DNA of 64,000 nucleotides from Gammaproteobacteria bacterium (GTDB lineage Bacteria > Pseudomonadota > Gammaproteobacteria > Steroidobacterales > Woeseiaceae): positions 1 to 64,000 of the forward strand of contig JAUIDP010000001.1 in assembly GCA_030429005.1 (NCBI GenBank). The letters run 5' to 3'. The notes under the pieces were generated by a model, which was not told where the DNA came from, did not search any database, and worked only from the letters and a program-made list of their open reading frames with translations. Positions 51,348 to 59,238 of the stretch are shown here, piece by piece (position 1 is the stretch's first letter; each line of letters opens with the position of its first letter). A program made the translations under genes and the position numbers.

Positions 51348-51686
51348 CTACTCTTCGGACAGCCGGAACGTCACCATGGCGATTGCCACTACCAGCGCAG
51401 CGGCCAATACGACGGGCCATTGTGTGGCGGCCGCTACACTCTCGAACAGCGACCGGCCAGCAAGCTGATCGACGACATCGGCGCCGATATGCAGCAATTC
51501 CAGGGCCGGCCTGGCGGCACACGCTGCGCCCACCAGCATGGCGATGGGCAGGGCCAGCCGACGCACCCAGACCTGGCGGCGCAGGCGCCGCAGGACCTGG
51601 TCGCTGAAGCCTGCGTCCGGGATATCCTCGACCTGGAACAGCGTCTCAAGCATGCGGTCCGCAGCGTCCTGTTGTTGGTCAGCCAT
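51348..51686 (-). CDS. Putative anti-sigma factor (single transmembrane)
   Basis: A 112-aa protein from ATG 51686 (MADQQQDAADRMLETLFQ). A cytoplasmic N-terminal helical segment with FSDQVLRRLRRQVWVRR precedes one or two hydrophobic helices (LALPIAMLVGAACAA and WPVVLAAALVVAIAMVTF). It overlaps the ECF sigma gene by 8 nt, the usual arrangement for a cognate anti-sigma. The zinc HxxxCxxC motif is absent, so it is not a ZAS type; the assignment rests mainly on context. Confidence 0.68.
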   Translation of the reverse strand: MADQQQDAADRMLETLFQVEDIPDAGFSDQVLRRLRRQVWVRRLALPIAMLVGAACAARPALELLHIGADVVDQLAGRSLFESVAAATQWPVVLAAALVVAIAMVTFRLSEE

Positions 51687-52269
51687 GTTGATAATCTTTG
51701 ATGTCAAAACTTGTCCTGATCTTTTCTTTACCACGAAAAATGATGGATTTCACAGTGCCAACAGGTGCATCGATCGCTGCGGAGATCTCCCGGTGCGATA
51801 GTCCGCATCCGTAGGACATCAACATGACAGCACGCTCTTCGGTCGACAGGACCGCGAGAAAGCGATCCAGGTCCGGCAACTCGTCTGCCTGTTGCGTGTA
51901 CTGCTGCTCTTGCAAGTCCCGCACCCGGCCGGCGGCATCGAGGATCTCCGTATAGCGTTTCGATTTTCTCCGGGATTGCAGGAAGGTCGTGTATGCGACC
52001 TTGAGCAACCAGCCGATGAACGACCCGCGACCGGAGAATGTCTGCAACTTGTCCCAGGCACGCAGACAGCAATCCTGCGCCAGGTCGTCCGCCTCGCTGG
52101 CATCGCCGCACAGCTTGCGCAGAAAGTTTCTGAGCTGTGACTGGTGGCGGCGGATCAGTTCCCCGAACGCTGCCGTGTCCTCGGAAGACACAGCCAGCGT
52201 AACGAGGTACTGATCGCTTTCGGTTTGTGTTGCTTTGACACTTATGACTTGCGCCCCGAGTAGAACCAC
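51679..52269 (-). CDS. ECF-family RNA polymerase sigma factor
   Basis: A 196-aa protein. Region 2 (FGELIRRHQSQLRNFLRKLCGD, SEADDLAQDCCLRAWDKLQTFSGRGSFIGWLLKVAYTTFL) and region 4 (LPDLDRFLAVLSTEERAVMLM, LSHREISAAIDAPVGTVKSIIFRGKEKI) are both clear. The first ~25 residues are doubtful: the GTG at 52269 overlaps the upstream DUF6249 gene by 28 nt and an internal GTG is possible. It probably controls an envelope or stress regulon with its downstream anti-sigma-like partner. Confidence 0.9.
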   Translation of the reverse strand: MVLLGAQVISVKATQTESDQYLVTLAVSSEDTAAFGELIRRHQSQLRNFLRKLCGDASEADDLAQDCCLRAWDKLQTFSGRGSFIGWLLKVAYTTFLQSRRKSKRYTEILDAAGRVRDLQEQQYTQQADELPDLDRFLAVLSTEERAVMLMSYGCGLSHREISAAIDAPVGTVKSIIFRGKEKIRTSFDIKDYQHG

Positions 52270-52607
52270 ATCGTCAAATAGGCGACACCGAGACTGAACG
52301 GAAATGCAGCGAAGCCCAGCATGATCTGCAGCACTTCGTCGTCGTCTTCCGGGATGCCGAAGCCGAACGCCGCGGTACTTACAGCCAGCGCAAACCAGAT
52401 CAGGGCCGTACGCAAGTCCTTGTCTTCCGGCGGTTTCGGTGTGCCGAGCCGATCAATTATTTCCGGCGTCAGTTCATGCCCCTTGTCCAGGGCCGCTCGG
52501 ATAGTCGCCTGTGTTTCGCTGCGCGTCTTGTAACGGAACAGGAAAAACAGGCACAGGATCACGGTCAGTGCCACGAACAAAGCGATAGGTATCAAAATTC
52601 CTTCCAC
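52242..52607 (-). CDS. DUF6249-like membrane protein
   Basis: A 121-aa protein from GTG 52607 (GGGAG 8 nt upstream), with three helices: ILIPIALFVALTVILCLFFLFRY, LIWFALAVSTAAFGFG and LGFAAFPFSLGVAYLTMWFY. A cytosolic loop contains GHELTPEIIDRLGTP, as in DUF6249-type proteins often linked to ECF sigma genes. It overlaps the sigma gene, so it is the first gene of the sigma/anti-sigma operon. Confidence 0.75.
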   Translation of the reverse strand: MEGILIPIALFVALTVILCLFFLFRYKTRSETQATIRAALDKGHELTPEIIDRLGTPKPPEDKDLRTALIWFALAVSTAAFGFGIPEDDDEVLQIMLGFAAFPFSLGVAYLTMWFYSGRKS

Positions 52608-52799
52608 GGCAGGTACTCCCAATTTTGTCTGGCGCCCCAATGGGCATTGTCACCCATAAGATGCCTGTCGGTGCCCGATCGGATGCACGCTTGTTAGTCA
52701 TTGTTTTTCCGGGTTTTTCCAGGAGTAGCACAAAAATTAGGTTGCGCAGGCCCGGCCAGGATTAGACCCGCTGCCCGGTTTCGGCCGTTTACACCGGGC

Positions 52800-53621
52800 A
52801 TGAACATCTTCAGGACACTGGCGGATCCGCGCTATTACCAGATCGCCGTACTAAGCTCGCTGGTTATCTTCGGTGTTTGCATCCTGGACTTTGGCATTCA
52901 CTGGTACAACGCACTGGCGCTGATCATTTCGACACAGATCGTGCAGTACATCTGCATGCGTGTTGCCGGGCTTACACCCTTCGATCCACTCAGCGCCGGC
53001 GTCACATCCCTGTCCCTGACGATGCTGCTGCGAACCGACGCCATCGCAATCGCGGTAATTGCCGCATGCATCGCCATCGGCAGCAAATTCCTGCTGCGCG
53101 CCGGCGGCAAGCACATCTTCAATCCTGCGAATATCGCCCTCGTCACACTGATGTTTTGCTCCGACAATGCCTGGGTATCGTCCGGCCAATGGGGTAGTGC
53201 AACCCTCGGCGCACTGACGCTGGCCTGCCTGGGCTTCCTGGTCCTGACCCGGGCACGCCGGGCCGAAACGACCATCGCATTCCTGCTGGCCTACGCGGCG
53301 TTGATGACCGGCCGTGCACTCTGGCTGGGCGACCCGCTCAGTATTCCGTTACACCAGTTGCAGAACGGCGCACTTCTGATCTTCGCGTTCTTCATGATTT
53401 CCGACCCTAAGACGACGCCTGATCGCAGCAGCACACGGATTTTTTACGGCGTATTCGTGGCCAGTGTCGCCTACATCATCCAGTTTGTTTTCTACGAACC
53501 CAACGCAGCAATCATCGCGTTGATTCTGTGCGCCCCGGTGGTGCCTGTACTCGACCGGATAGCGCGAGGACGGCACTACCGCTGGGAAAGCCCGGCAGAT
53601 CCGCGCGCCAGCAACTTCTGA
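52800..53621 (+). CDS. RnfD/NqrB-like membrane protein (orphan)
   Basis: A 273-aa integral membrane protein of the NQR2/RnfD/RnfE family (PF03116): helices include IAVLSSLVIFGVCILDFGIHW, FDPLSAGVTSLSLTMLLRT and HIFNPANIALVTLMF. In true RnfD/NqrB the flavin is attached at a late SGAT threonine; that motif is not evident here and no rnf/nqr partners are nearby. It is probably a specialised homologue working with the DUF2330 protein that follows 11 nt later. Confidence 0.82.
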   Translation: MNIFRTLADPRYYQIAVLSSLVIFGVCILDFGIHWYNALALIISTQIVQYICMRVAGLTPFDPLSAGVTSLSLTMLLRTDAIAIAVIAACIAIGSKFLLRAGGKHIFNPANIALVTLMFCSDNAWVSSGQWGSATLGALTLACLGFLVLTRARRAETTIAFLLAYAALMTGRALWLGDPLSIPLHQLQNGALLIFAFFMISDPKTTPDRSSTRIFYGVFVASVAYIIQFVFYEPNAAIIALILCAPVVPVLDRIARGRHYRWESPADPRASNF

Positions 53622-53632
53622 GGAGTATGAAC

Positions 53633-54979
53633 ATGCGAATCCTGGTATTGACCGCAGCAATCGGTTTGACGATTGCCATATCAACGACAGCACAGGCATT
53701 TTGTGGCTTCTATGTCGCACGAGCCGACACCAGTCTTTTCAACCAGGCGTCCCAGGTGGTGCTGGTACGCGATGGCAACCGCACTGTCATCACGATGGCA
53801 AACGATTTTCAGGGCCATGTGCGGGACTTCGCCGTCGTCATCCCCGTACCGACGTTCATCGAGCGCGAGCAAATCAATGTTGCAGACAATGCCCTGATCG
53901 AACATCTCGATGCATATACGGCGCCCCGCCTGGTCGAGTATCACGACCCGGACCCTTGCGTCAGGTACGAGCAACGGGAAATGGCAATGTCCAGCGGCTC
54001 GCCGGCCAGCAAGGTTTTCGAGGACGACATGGACCGCGACCGCGCACTCGGCGTCACGATCGAGGCCAGCTATTCCGTCGGCGAGTACGACATCCTCATT
54101 CTCTCCGCCGAAGAGAGCAATGGACTGATCACGTGGCTTGACGAAAACGACTACAACATTCCGCCGGGTGCCGGGCGCGTAGTCGACAGCTATCTCAAAC
54201 AGGATATGCGCTTTTTTGTCGCCAGGGTCAATCTCGAAGAGCAGGCGAGCCTGGGATACACGAACTTGCGGCCATTGCAGATCGCCTTCGAGAGCAACAG
54301 GTTCATGTTGCCAATCCGGCTCGGCACGCTGAACGCGAGCGGCAAACAGGAACTGTATGTCTATGCGTTGACCCGCAGTGGCCGCGTGGAAACGACCAAC
54401 TATCGCACGGTCAGGCTGCCCAGCAACACCGAGGTCCCGGAGTTTGTCGAAACGGAGTTCGGTGAATTCTATCGCGACATGTTCGCGAAACAGACCAGGG
54501 CACAGAATGAACGTGCGGTTTTCCTTGAGTATGCATGGGACATGGCCTGGTGCGACCCCTGCGCGGCCGATCCGCTAACAGCGGATGAACTTCGGAGCCT
54601 CGGCGTTTTCTGGCTGCGCGACAAGACTGGACGGGGAGGCAGCAAGATCCTGCCGCAGCCGGCCCAGGATGTCTTTGTCACGCGACTGCACGTCAGCTAT
54701 GACAGCGAACACTTTCCGGAAGATCTCGTCTTCCAGGAAACCGGCGACCGGCAGAACTACCAGGGCCGCTATATCATCCGCCGTCCATTCACCGGCACTA
54801 TCAATTGCGATGCCAGTGCGTACCAGCAGGCAACCCGCGAGCGGCAGGAACGAGAAGCACAAAACCTGGCCAACCTGACCGGCTGGGACATCGACGAAAT
54901 TCGCGCCAGGGTTCCGTACCTCGGCGACATCAGGCCGGAAACGGAATCTATTCCGTGGTGGCGGCGTATCTGGCAATGA
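53633..54979 (+). CDS. DUF2330 secreted protein
   Basis: A 448-aa protein. The signal peptide is MRILVLTAAIGLTIAISTTAQA, followed at once by FCGFYVARADTSLFNQASQVVLVRDGNRTVI, the DUF2330 hallmark (CGFYVA...LFN..SQV). The second ATG at 53633 is preferred: AGGAG is 7 nt upstream and overlaps the RnfD-like stop, so translation is coupled. The mature protein is periplasmic with several cysteines. Function unknown; the pairing with an RnfD-like gene suggests an electron-transport or envelope role (inference). Confidence 0.87.
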   Translation: MRILVLTAAIGLTIAISTTAQAFCGFYVARADTSLFNQASQVVLVRDGNRTVITMANDFQGHVRDFAVVIPVPTFIEREQINVADNALIEHLDAYTAPRLVEYHDPDPCVRYEQREMAMSSGSPASKVFEDDMDRDRALGVTIEASYSVGEYDILILSAEESNGLITWLDENDYNIPPGAGRVVDSYLKQDMRFFVARVNLEEQASLGYTNLRPLQIAFESNRFMLPIRLGTLNASGKQELYVYALTRSGRVETTNYRTVRLPSNTEVPEFVETEFGEFYRDMFAKQTRAQNERAVFLEYAWDMAWCDPCAADPLTADELRSLGVFWLRDKTGRGGSKILPQPAQDVFVTRLHVSYDSEHFPEDLVFQETGDRQNYQGRYIIRRPFTGTINCDASAYQQATRERQEREAQNLANLTGWDIDEIRARVPYLGDIRPETESIPWWRRIWQ

Positions 54980-56081
54980 GCTCGGCTTCTGTTTCCGGGC
55001 TCATGCCAGCTTTCATCGACGCTGTGCGCTCGGCTGGCAGGGTTTTCCACCAACTCAACAGGTCACGGATGGTTTCGCGGACCGGGCGGTTTTTGAGCCC
55101 GGCCGCGACCGCCTTTTTGCCCGAAACACTTGAGACTTTCGCATTGTCTCCTTGCAGGCCGTGCCAGATCGGAAACATGCCCCAGTTTTGCACCTGGCTG
55201 TTCTCCTGCGCTTCCCGTGCAAAGCCCTCGTCTATCCATACCGGATCGACCCGGGTCGCCGAGACTGCCTGGCTGTCATCCAGCAATCGCCCCATGTTGT
55301 AGGAACCCACCGGAGTCACCGTGTTAAAAGTATCGGCCGTCCTGCGGTCCAGGCAGTCAATCGTAAAATTCGCCAGGTCACGGACATCGATGATCTGCAA
55401 CGGGTACTCCGGACCGCCCGGCACCAGCATCCGGCCGCCCTTCGATACGCGTACCGGCCAGTAGGAGAATCGGTCCGTGTGATCGCCCGGCCCACAAATA
55501 TACGTCGGCCGCAGTATCGTCAGACGATCAGGCTCGATTTCGGTACGCGCGCGTTGCTCGCAAAGTGCCTTGAGCGGACCGTAAGTTTCGCCCGTGACTT
55601 CTTCGATCGACTCGTCGTCAATCGTCGCCAGTTGCGATGACTCATCATTCGCGCTGGTGAACGATGCATAAACGGAAATCGTGGAAATGAACAGGTATTG
55701 ACCGATATTCGGCGCCAGCGTCCTCGCCGAGTTCTGCACATGCCGCGGAACATAGCCTGAATTGTCGATCACGGCATCCCACTTGCGCCCTTCCAGCATG
55801 GACAGGTCGCCGCCGCGGTCACCCTTGATCGTTTCGAGGTCGGGGAACAGGTCGTCGTTCGTGCGGCCACGATTGAACAGTGTTACCGAGTGCCCGCGCC
55901 GCAATGCCTCACCCACCATGTGTGGCCCGATGAAACCAGTCCCGCCCAGGACGAGTATGTCCAGCGACTTGCTGTCGCTCGAGCCAGCGCCTGCCTCGGC
56001 GGCGCCTGCCAATCCGGCGCCCGCCAGCGCAGCTCCCCCGAGCAGACTGCCCTTGATAAATTCCCGCCGATTGCTGCTCAC
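54948..56081 (-). CDS. Tat-exported NAD-dependent epimerase/dehydratase
   Basis: A 377-aa protein. The Tat signal has the twin arginine RREFIKGSLLGGAALAGAGL; the mature SDR domain has the nucleotide loop LDILVLGGTGFIGPHMV near residue 43 and ISTISVYASF, with GETYGPLKALCE as a Y-x-x-x-K variant. Export of an SDR enzyme is atypical and may reflect a folded cofactor-loaded protein. Last gene of the leftward kor-like run; it overlaps the convergent DUF2330 gene by 32 nt. Confidence 0.88.
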   Translation of the reverse strand: MSSNRREFIKGSLLGGAALAGAGLAGAAEAGAGSSDSKSLDILVLGGTGFIGPHMVGEALRRGHSVTLFNRGRTNDDLFPDLETIKGDRGGDLSMLEGRKWDAVIDNSGYVPRHVQNSARTLAPNIGQYLFISTISVYASFTSANDESSQLATIDDESIEEVTGETYGPLKALCEQRARTEIEPDRLTILRPTYICGPGDHTDRFSYWPVRVSKGGRMLVPGGPEYPLQIIDVRDLANFTIDCLDRRTADTFNTVTPVGSYNMGRLLDDSQAVSATRVDPVWIDEGFAREAQENSQVQNWGMFPIWHGLQGDNAKVSSVSGKKAVAAGLKNRPVRETIRDLLSWWKTLPAERTASMKAGMSPETEAELIARYAATTE

Positions 56082-56091
56082 GTGCTTCTCC

Positions 56092-56358
56092 TTATTGTTC
56101 TGCCCTGGTTACCGGAATCTCGTCCAGACCCAGTAACCGACCTGCTTCGGCAGCCGCGACCGTGTCGCCAACTTTTGCGCTTTTTTGCACCACCACCGAA
56201 TACGTTGCCTGAGGATTTTCTGCATAGAGCGCCCTGACGTGTGGCGCCAGGTTTTCCTCGACCAGCATTCTTCCGTTGACATTGAAAACGCCCGCAGGTT
56301 CCACGACTACCACGATCGCATCGGTCGAGTCCGCGGGTATTTCGGACGCAGGCGGCAT
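56092..56358 (-). CDS. ExbD/TolR periplasmic-domain-like fragment
   Basis: About 88 aa from ATG 56358 (alternatives GTG 56370 or the tracked 56424, which overlaps the beta-subunit gene). AIVVVVEPAGVFNVNGRMLV, then ENLAPHVRALYAENPQATYSVVVQ and KSAKVGDTVAAAEAGRLLG follow the order of an ExbD/TolR periplasmic domain. There is no N-terminal transmembrane helix, so it is either a truncated ExbD or a soluble relative. The ExbB and TonB partners are absent here. It sits between korB-like and epimerase genes. Confidence 0.6.
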   Translation of the reverse strand: MPPASEIPADSTDAIVVVVEPAGVFNVNGRMLVEENLAPHVRALYAENPQATYSVVVQKSAKVGDTVAAAEAGRLLGLDEIPVTRAEQ

Positions 56359-56383
56359 CGCAACAGGCACGCCGGCCCGCTTA

Positions 56384-57439
56384 CTACCGGTATCGGTTGA
56401 GAATTTTTTTGAGCTCGCCGGCACCCGGGTTCAGAGATTCTAGAGGCAACTGGCACATCGGTGTCCGGGTATTGCCCATGAGATCATGCATCTCCTGGCG
56501 CGACTCGTCCATGTACAGGAGCCCGGTTGTAATTTCGCCTGCATTGAAACGTTCGCGCAGGTACTTGAACGCCGAAGCCCGGCTCGTGGGATCGTACTGT
56601 TCGTCAACCTTGCGCAATACGATCTTGCTGCCGTCGTGCAACTCGACCGGCATGGCTGAACCTTTTGCGTAAGCCGCCTTGATTTCCTCTGCAGGCGGAA
56701 CGAAATCGGCATCCACAACGTGGTGGTAGAACTGCCTGGTATGCGCGTAGCTCTTGGTCGAGCCCTCGTGGTCATTGAATGTGACACAGGGACTGATGAC
56801 GTCGACCAGCGAAAAGCCTTCGTGCAGCAACGCGCCCTGGATCAGCGGCACCAACTGCTCCTTGTCGCCGGAGAAACTGCGTGCAATATAGGTCGCGCCG
56901 AGGGACAACGCGGTACTGACAGGGTCGATCGGTTCCTGCTGGTTAGGCTCACCTTTCTTGGGCTTGCTGCCGATATCCGCCGAGGCAGAAAACTGGCCCT
57001 TCGTGAGCCCGTAGACGCCATTGTTCTCGATGATGTAGCACATATTCAGGTTGCGGCGAATCGCATGGACAAACTGTCCTGCACCGATCGACAATGAGTC
57101 GCCATCGCCGGATACGCCGATGTACATCAGGCTTCGGTTGGCCGCGTTTGCCCCGGTTGTAACTGACGGCATACGGCCGTGCACCGAGTTGAAACCATGC
57201 GCGCCACTGACAAAATACGCCGGCGTCTTCGATGAACAGCCGATGCCGCTCATCTTCGCCAGCATATGCGGCTCGATATTGAGTTCGAAAACCGCCTGAA
57301 CAATTGCCGCAGTCACGGAATCGTGGCCACAGCCGGCACACAGTGTCGAAACCGTGCCCTCGTAATCCCTGGCCGTCAGGCCGAGATCGTTTTTCGGCAT
57401 TTTCGGGTGAGCAACTTTGGGTTTGCCGATGTAACTCAT
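56384..57439 (-). CDS. 2-oxoacid:ferredoxin oxidoreductase, beta subunit
   Basis: A 351-aa TPP-binding subunit. STLCAGCGHDSVTAAIVQAVFEL near residue 30 carries the conserved cysteines and YIGVSGDGDSLSIGAGQF near 108 is the GDGD TPP/Mg motif. MCYIIENNGVYGLTKGQFS completes the TPP site. It catalyses oxidative decarboxylation of a 2-oxoacid with ferredoxin, together with the upstream alpha subunit, whose gene overlaps it by 4 nt (ATGA). 2-Oxoglutarate (KorB) is a likely but unproven substrate. Confidence 0.92.
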   Translation of the reverse strand: MSYIGKPKVAHPKMPKNDLGLTARDYEGTVSTLCAGCGHDSVTAAIVQAVFELNIEPHMLAKMSGIGCSSKTPAYFVSGAHGFNSVHGRMPSVTTGANAANRSLMYIGVSGDGDSLSIGAGQFVHAIRRNLNMCYIIENNGVYGLTKGQFSASADIGSKPKKGEPNQQEPIDPVSTALSLGATYIARSFSGDKEQLVPLIQGALLHEGFSLVDVISPCVTFNDHEGSTKSYAHTRQFYHHVVDADFVPPAEEIKAAYAKGSAMPVELHDGSKIVLRKVDEQYDPTSRASAFKYLRERFNAGEITTGLLYMDESRQEMHDLMGNTRTPMCQLPLESLNPGAGELKKILNRYR

Positions 57440-59238
57440 GCTGCACGCCCCCTGGCAACTTCTTCGAGAACCCGGTCGACGACAAAACCCGCATTCAACG
57501 GCATGCCGTTGTAGTGCAACAGCGGCACCAGCTTGGCCGGATCCACCCCCGCGTCGAGCAGCAACAGTGAACGCAGCTGCGCGTCGCGATTTTGCTCGAC
57601 GACATACACGACTTCGTGCTGGTCAATGAATTCTTTCACGGCATCACTGAACGGGAAGGCACGCACCCGGCAATAATCCAGGTTGATCTTCTGCGCAGCG
57701 AGGCGATCCCGCGCTTCGACACAGGCGCCATCGCCGCTACCGATCGTCAGCAGCCCGGCCTTGTTGAATCGCGAGACCTCGAATTCCGCTTCGGGCAGCG
57801 TCTGCCGGGCTGTCTCCCACTTGACCAGCAGCCGATCTACGACATCCTGGTAGGCCGCAGAATCTTCCGTGTAGGCGCCATGGCGCGTGTGCCCCGAACC
57901 GCGCGTAAAATAAGAGCCCTTGGGATGGACGCCGGGCAACGTACGGTAGGGAATGCCATCCCCGTCGACGTCCATGTAGCGGTAGAATTTTTCCATTTCC
58001 TCAAGCTGTTCCGCGCTGAGTACCTTGCCGCGATCGCGCACCACGTTCTCGTCAAATTCGAAATCCGGCACCATCCAGTCGTTCATGCCGATATCCAGGT
58101 CCGACATGACAATGACCGGGGTCTGCAGCCGCTCAGCATAGTCGAACGCGGACTGCGCCATCTCGAAACACTCCTTCGGGTCTTTCGGAAACAGCAGCAC
58201 GTGCCGCGTATCGCCGTGCGAGGCATAGGCACAACTCAGGATGTCCGACTGCTGTGTGCGCGTCGGCATGCCGGTCGACGGCCCGGTGCGCTGGACATTA
58301 AAAATCACCGCGGGTATTTCCGCGTAGTAGGCAAAGCCGATGAATTCGCTCATCAGCGATATGCCCGGCCCGCTGGTTGGCGTGAAAGAGCGCGCACCGT
58401 TCCAGGCAGCGCCGAGTACCATGCCGATTGCAGCAAGTTCATCTTCGGCCTGGATAATGCAGTAGGTGCGCTCGCCGGTTTTCGGATCCGTACGATAGCG
58501 GGAACAGAACGACCGAAACGCATCCATCAGCGACGTTGATGGCGTGATCGGGTACCAGGCGCCAACCGTCGCGCCGGCATACATGCAACCCAGGCCCGCT
58601 GCCGTATTTCCATCAATTACGATATGTCCGCTGGTGCCATCCATCGCTTCGACCTTGCAGGCCAGCGGACAGACAAAGTTTTCCCGGGCATAGTCGTAAC
58701 CTAGGCGAATCGCCTTCATGTTCGAATCCACCAGGTGCTTCTTGTCCGCAAAGGTTTCTTCGAGCAGCGTCGTGATGATGTCCAGGTCGATGTCGAGCAA
58801 AGCGGCAACAACGCCGACATAGGCGATATTCTTCATCAGGATGCGTGCACGTGCACCGTCAAAGTTTTCATTGCACATGCGCGACAGCGGTACTCCGAGC
58901 ACCGTCACATCATCCCTGTCGAGCTGTTTGTGTCTTGGCCAGGTTGAGTCATACAGCAGCCAGCCGCCGCTGCTGACATCGGCGAGGTCGCGCGCATAGG
59001 TTTGCGCATTCATCGCGACCATGATGTCGACGCGATCAGACCGTGACTGGTAACCGTCACCGGTAACCCTGATCTCGTACCAGGTCGGCAGCCCCTGGAT
59101 GTTGGACGGAAAGTAGTTCTTGCCAACGACCGGGATGCCCATGCGAAAAATCGACTTCATCAGCAAGCCGTTCGCACTTGCCGAACCGGTACCATTGACC
59201 GTGGCGATCTTGACGACGACGTCGTTAACTGTTGCCAC
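57436..59238 (-). CDS. 2-oxoacid:ferredoxin oxidoreductase, gamma-alpha fused subunit
   Basis: A 600-aa protein. The gamma-type domain at about 1-195 starts VVVKIATVNGTGSASANGLLMKSIF. The alpha domain follows with HIVIDGNTAAGLGCMYAGATVGAWYPITPSTSLMD (pyrimidine-binding YPITPST) near 215, and continues to EVVYVVEQNRDAQ. Gamma-alpha fusion is typical of KorA-type enzymes in aerobes. It overlaps the beta gene by 4 nt and the GltD-like gene by 14 nt, so the three are one operon. Confidence 0.92.
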   Translation of the reverse strand: MATVNDVVVKIATVNGTGSASANGLLMKSIFRMGIPVVGKNYFPSNIQGLPTWYEIRVTGDGYQSRSDRVDIMVAMNAQTYARDLADVSSGGWLLYDSTWPRHKQLDRDDVTVLGVPLSRMCNENFDGARARILMKNIAYVGVVAALLDIDLDIITTLLEETFADKKHLVDSNMKAIRLGYDYARENFVCPLACKVEAMDGTSGHIVIDGNTAAGLGCMYAGATVGAWYPITPSTSLMDAFRSFCSRYRTDPKTGERTYCIIQAEDELAAIGMVLGAAWNGARSFTPTSGPGISLMSEFIGFAYYAEIPAVIFNVQRTGPSTGMPTRTQQSDILSCAYASHGDTRHVLLFPKDPKECFEMAQSAFDYAERLQTPVIVMSDLDIGMNDWMVPDFEFDENVVRDRGKVLSAEQLEEMEKFYRYMDVDGDGIPYRTLPGVHPKGSYFTRGSGHTRHGAYTEDSAAYQDVVDRLLVKWETARQTLPEAEFEVSRFNKAGLLTIGSGDGACVEARDRLAAQKINLDYCRVRAFPFSDAVKEFIDQHEVVYVVEQNRDAQLRSLLLLDAGVDPAKLVPLLHYNGMPLNAGFVVDRVLEEVARGRAA

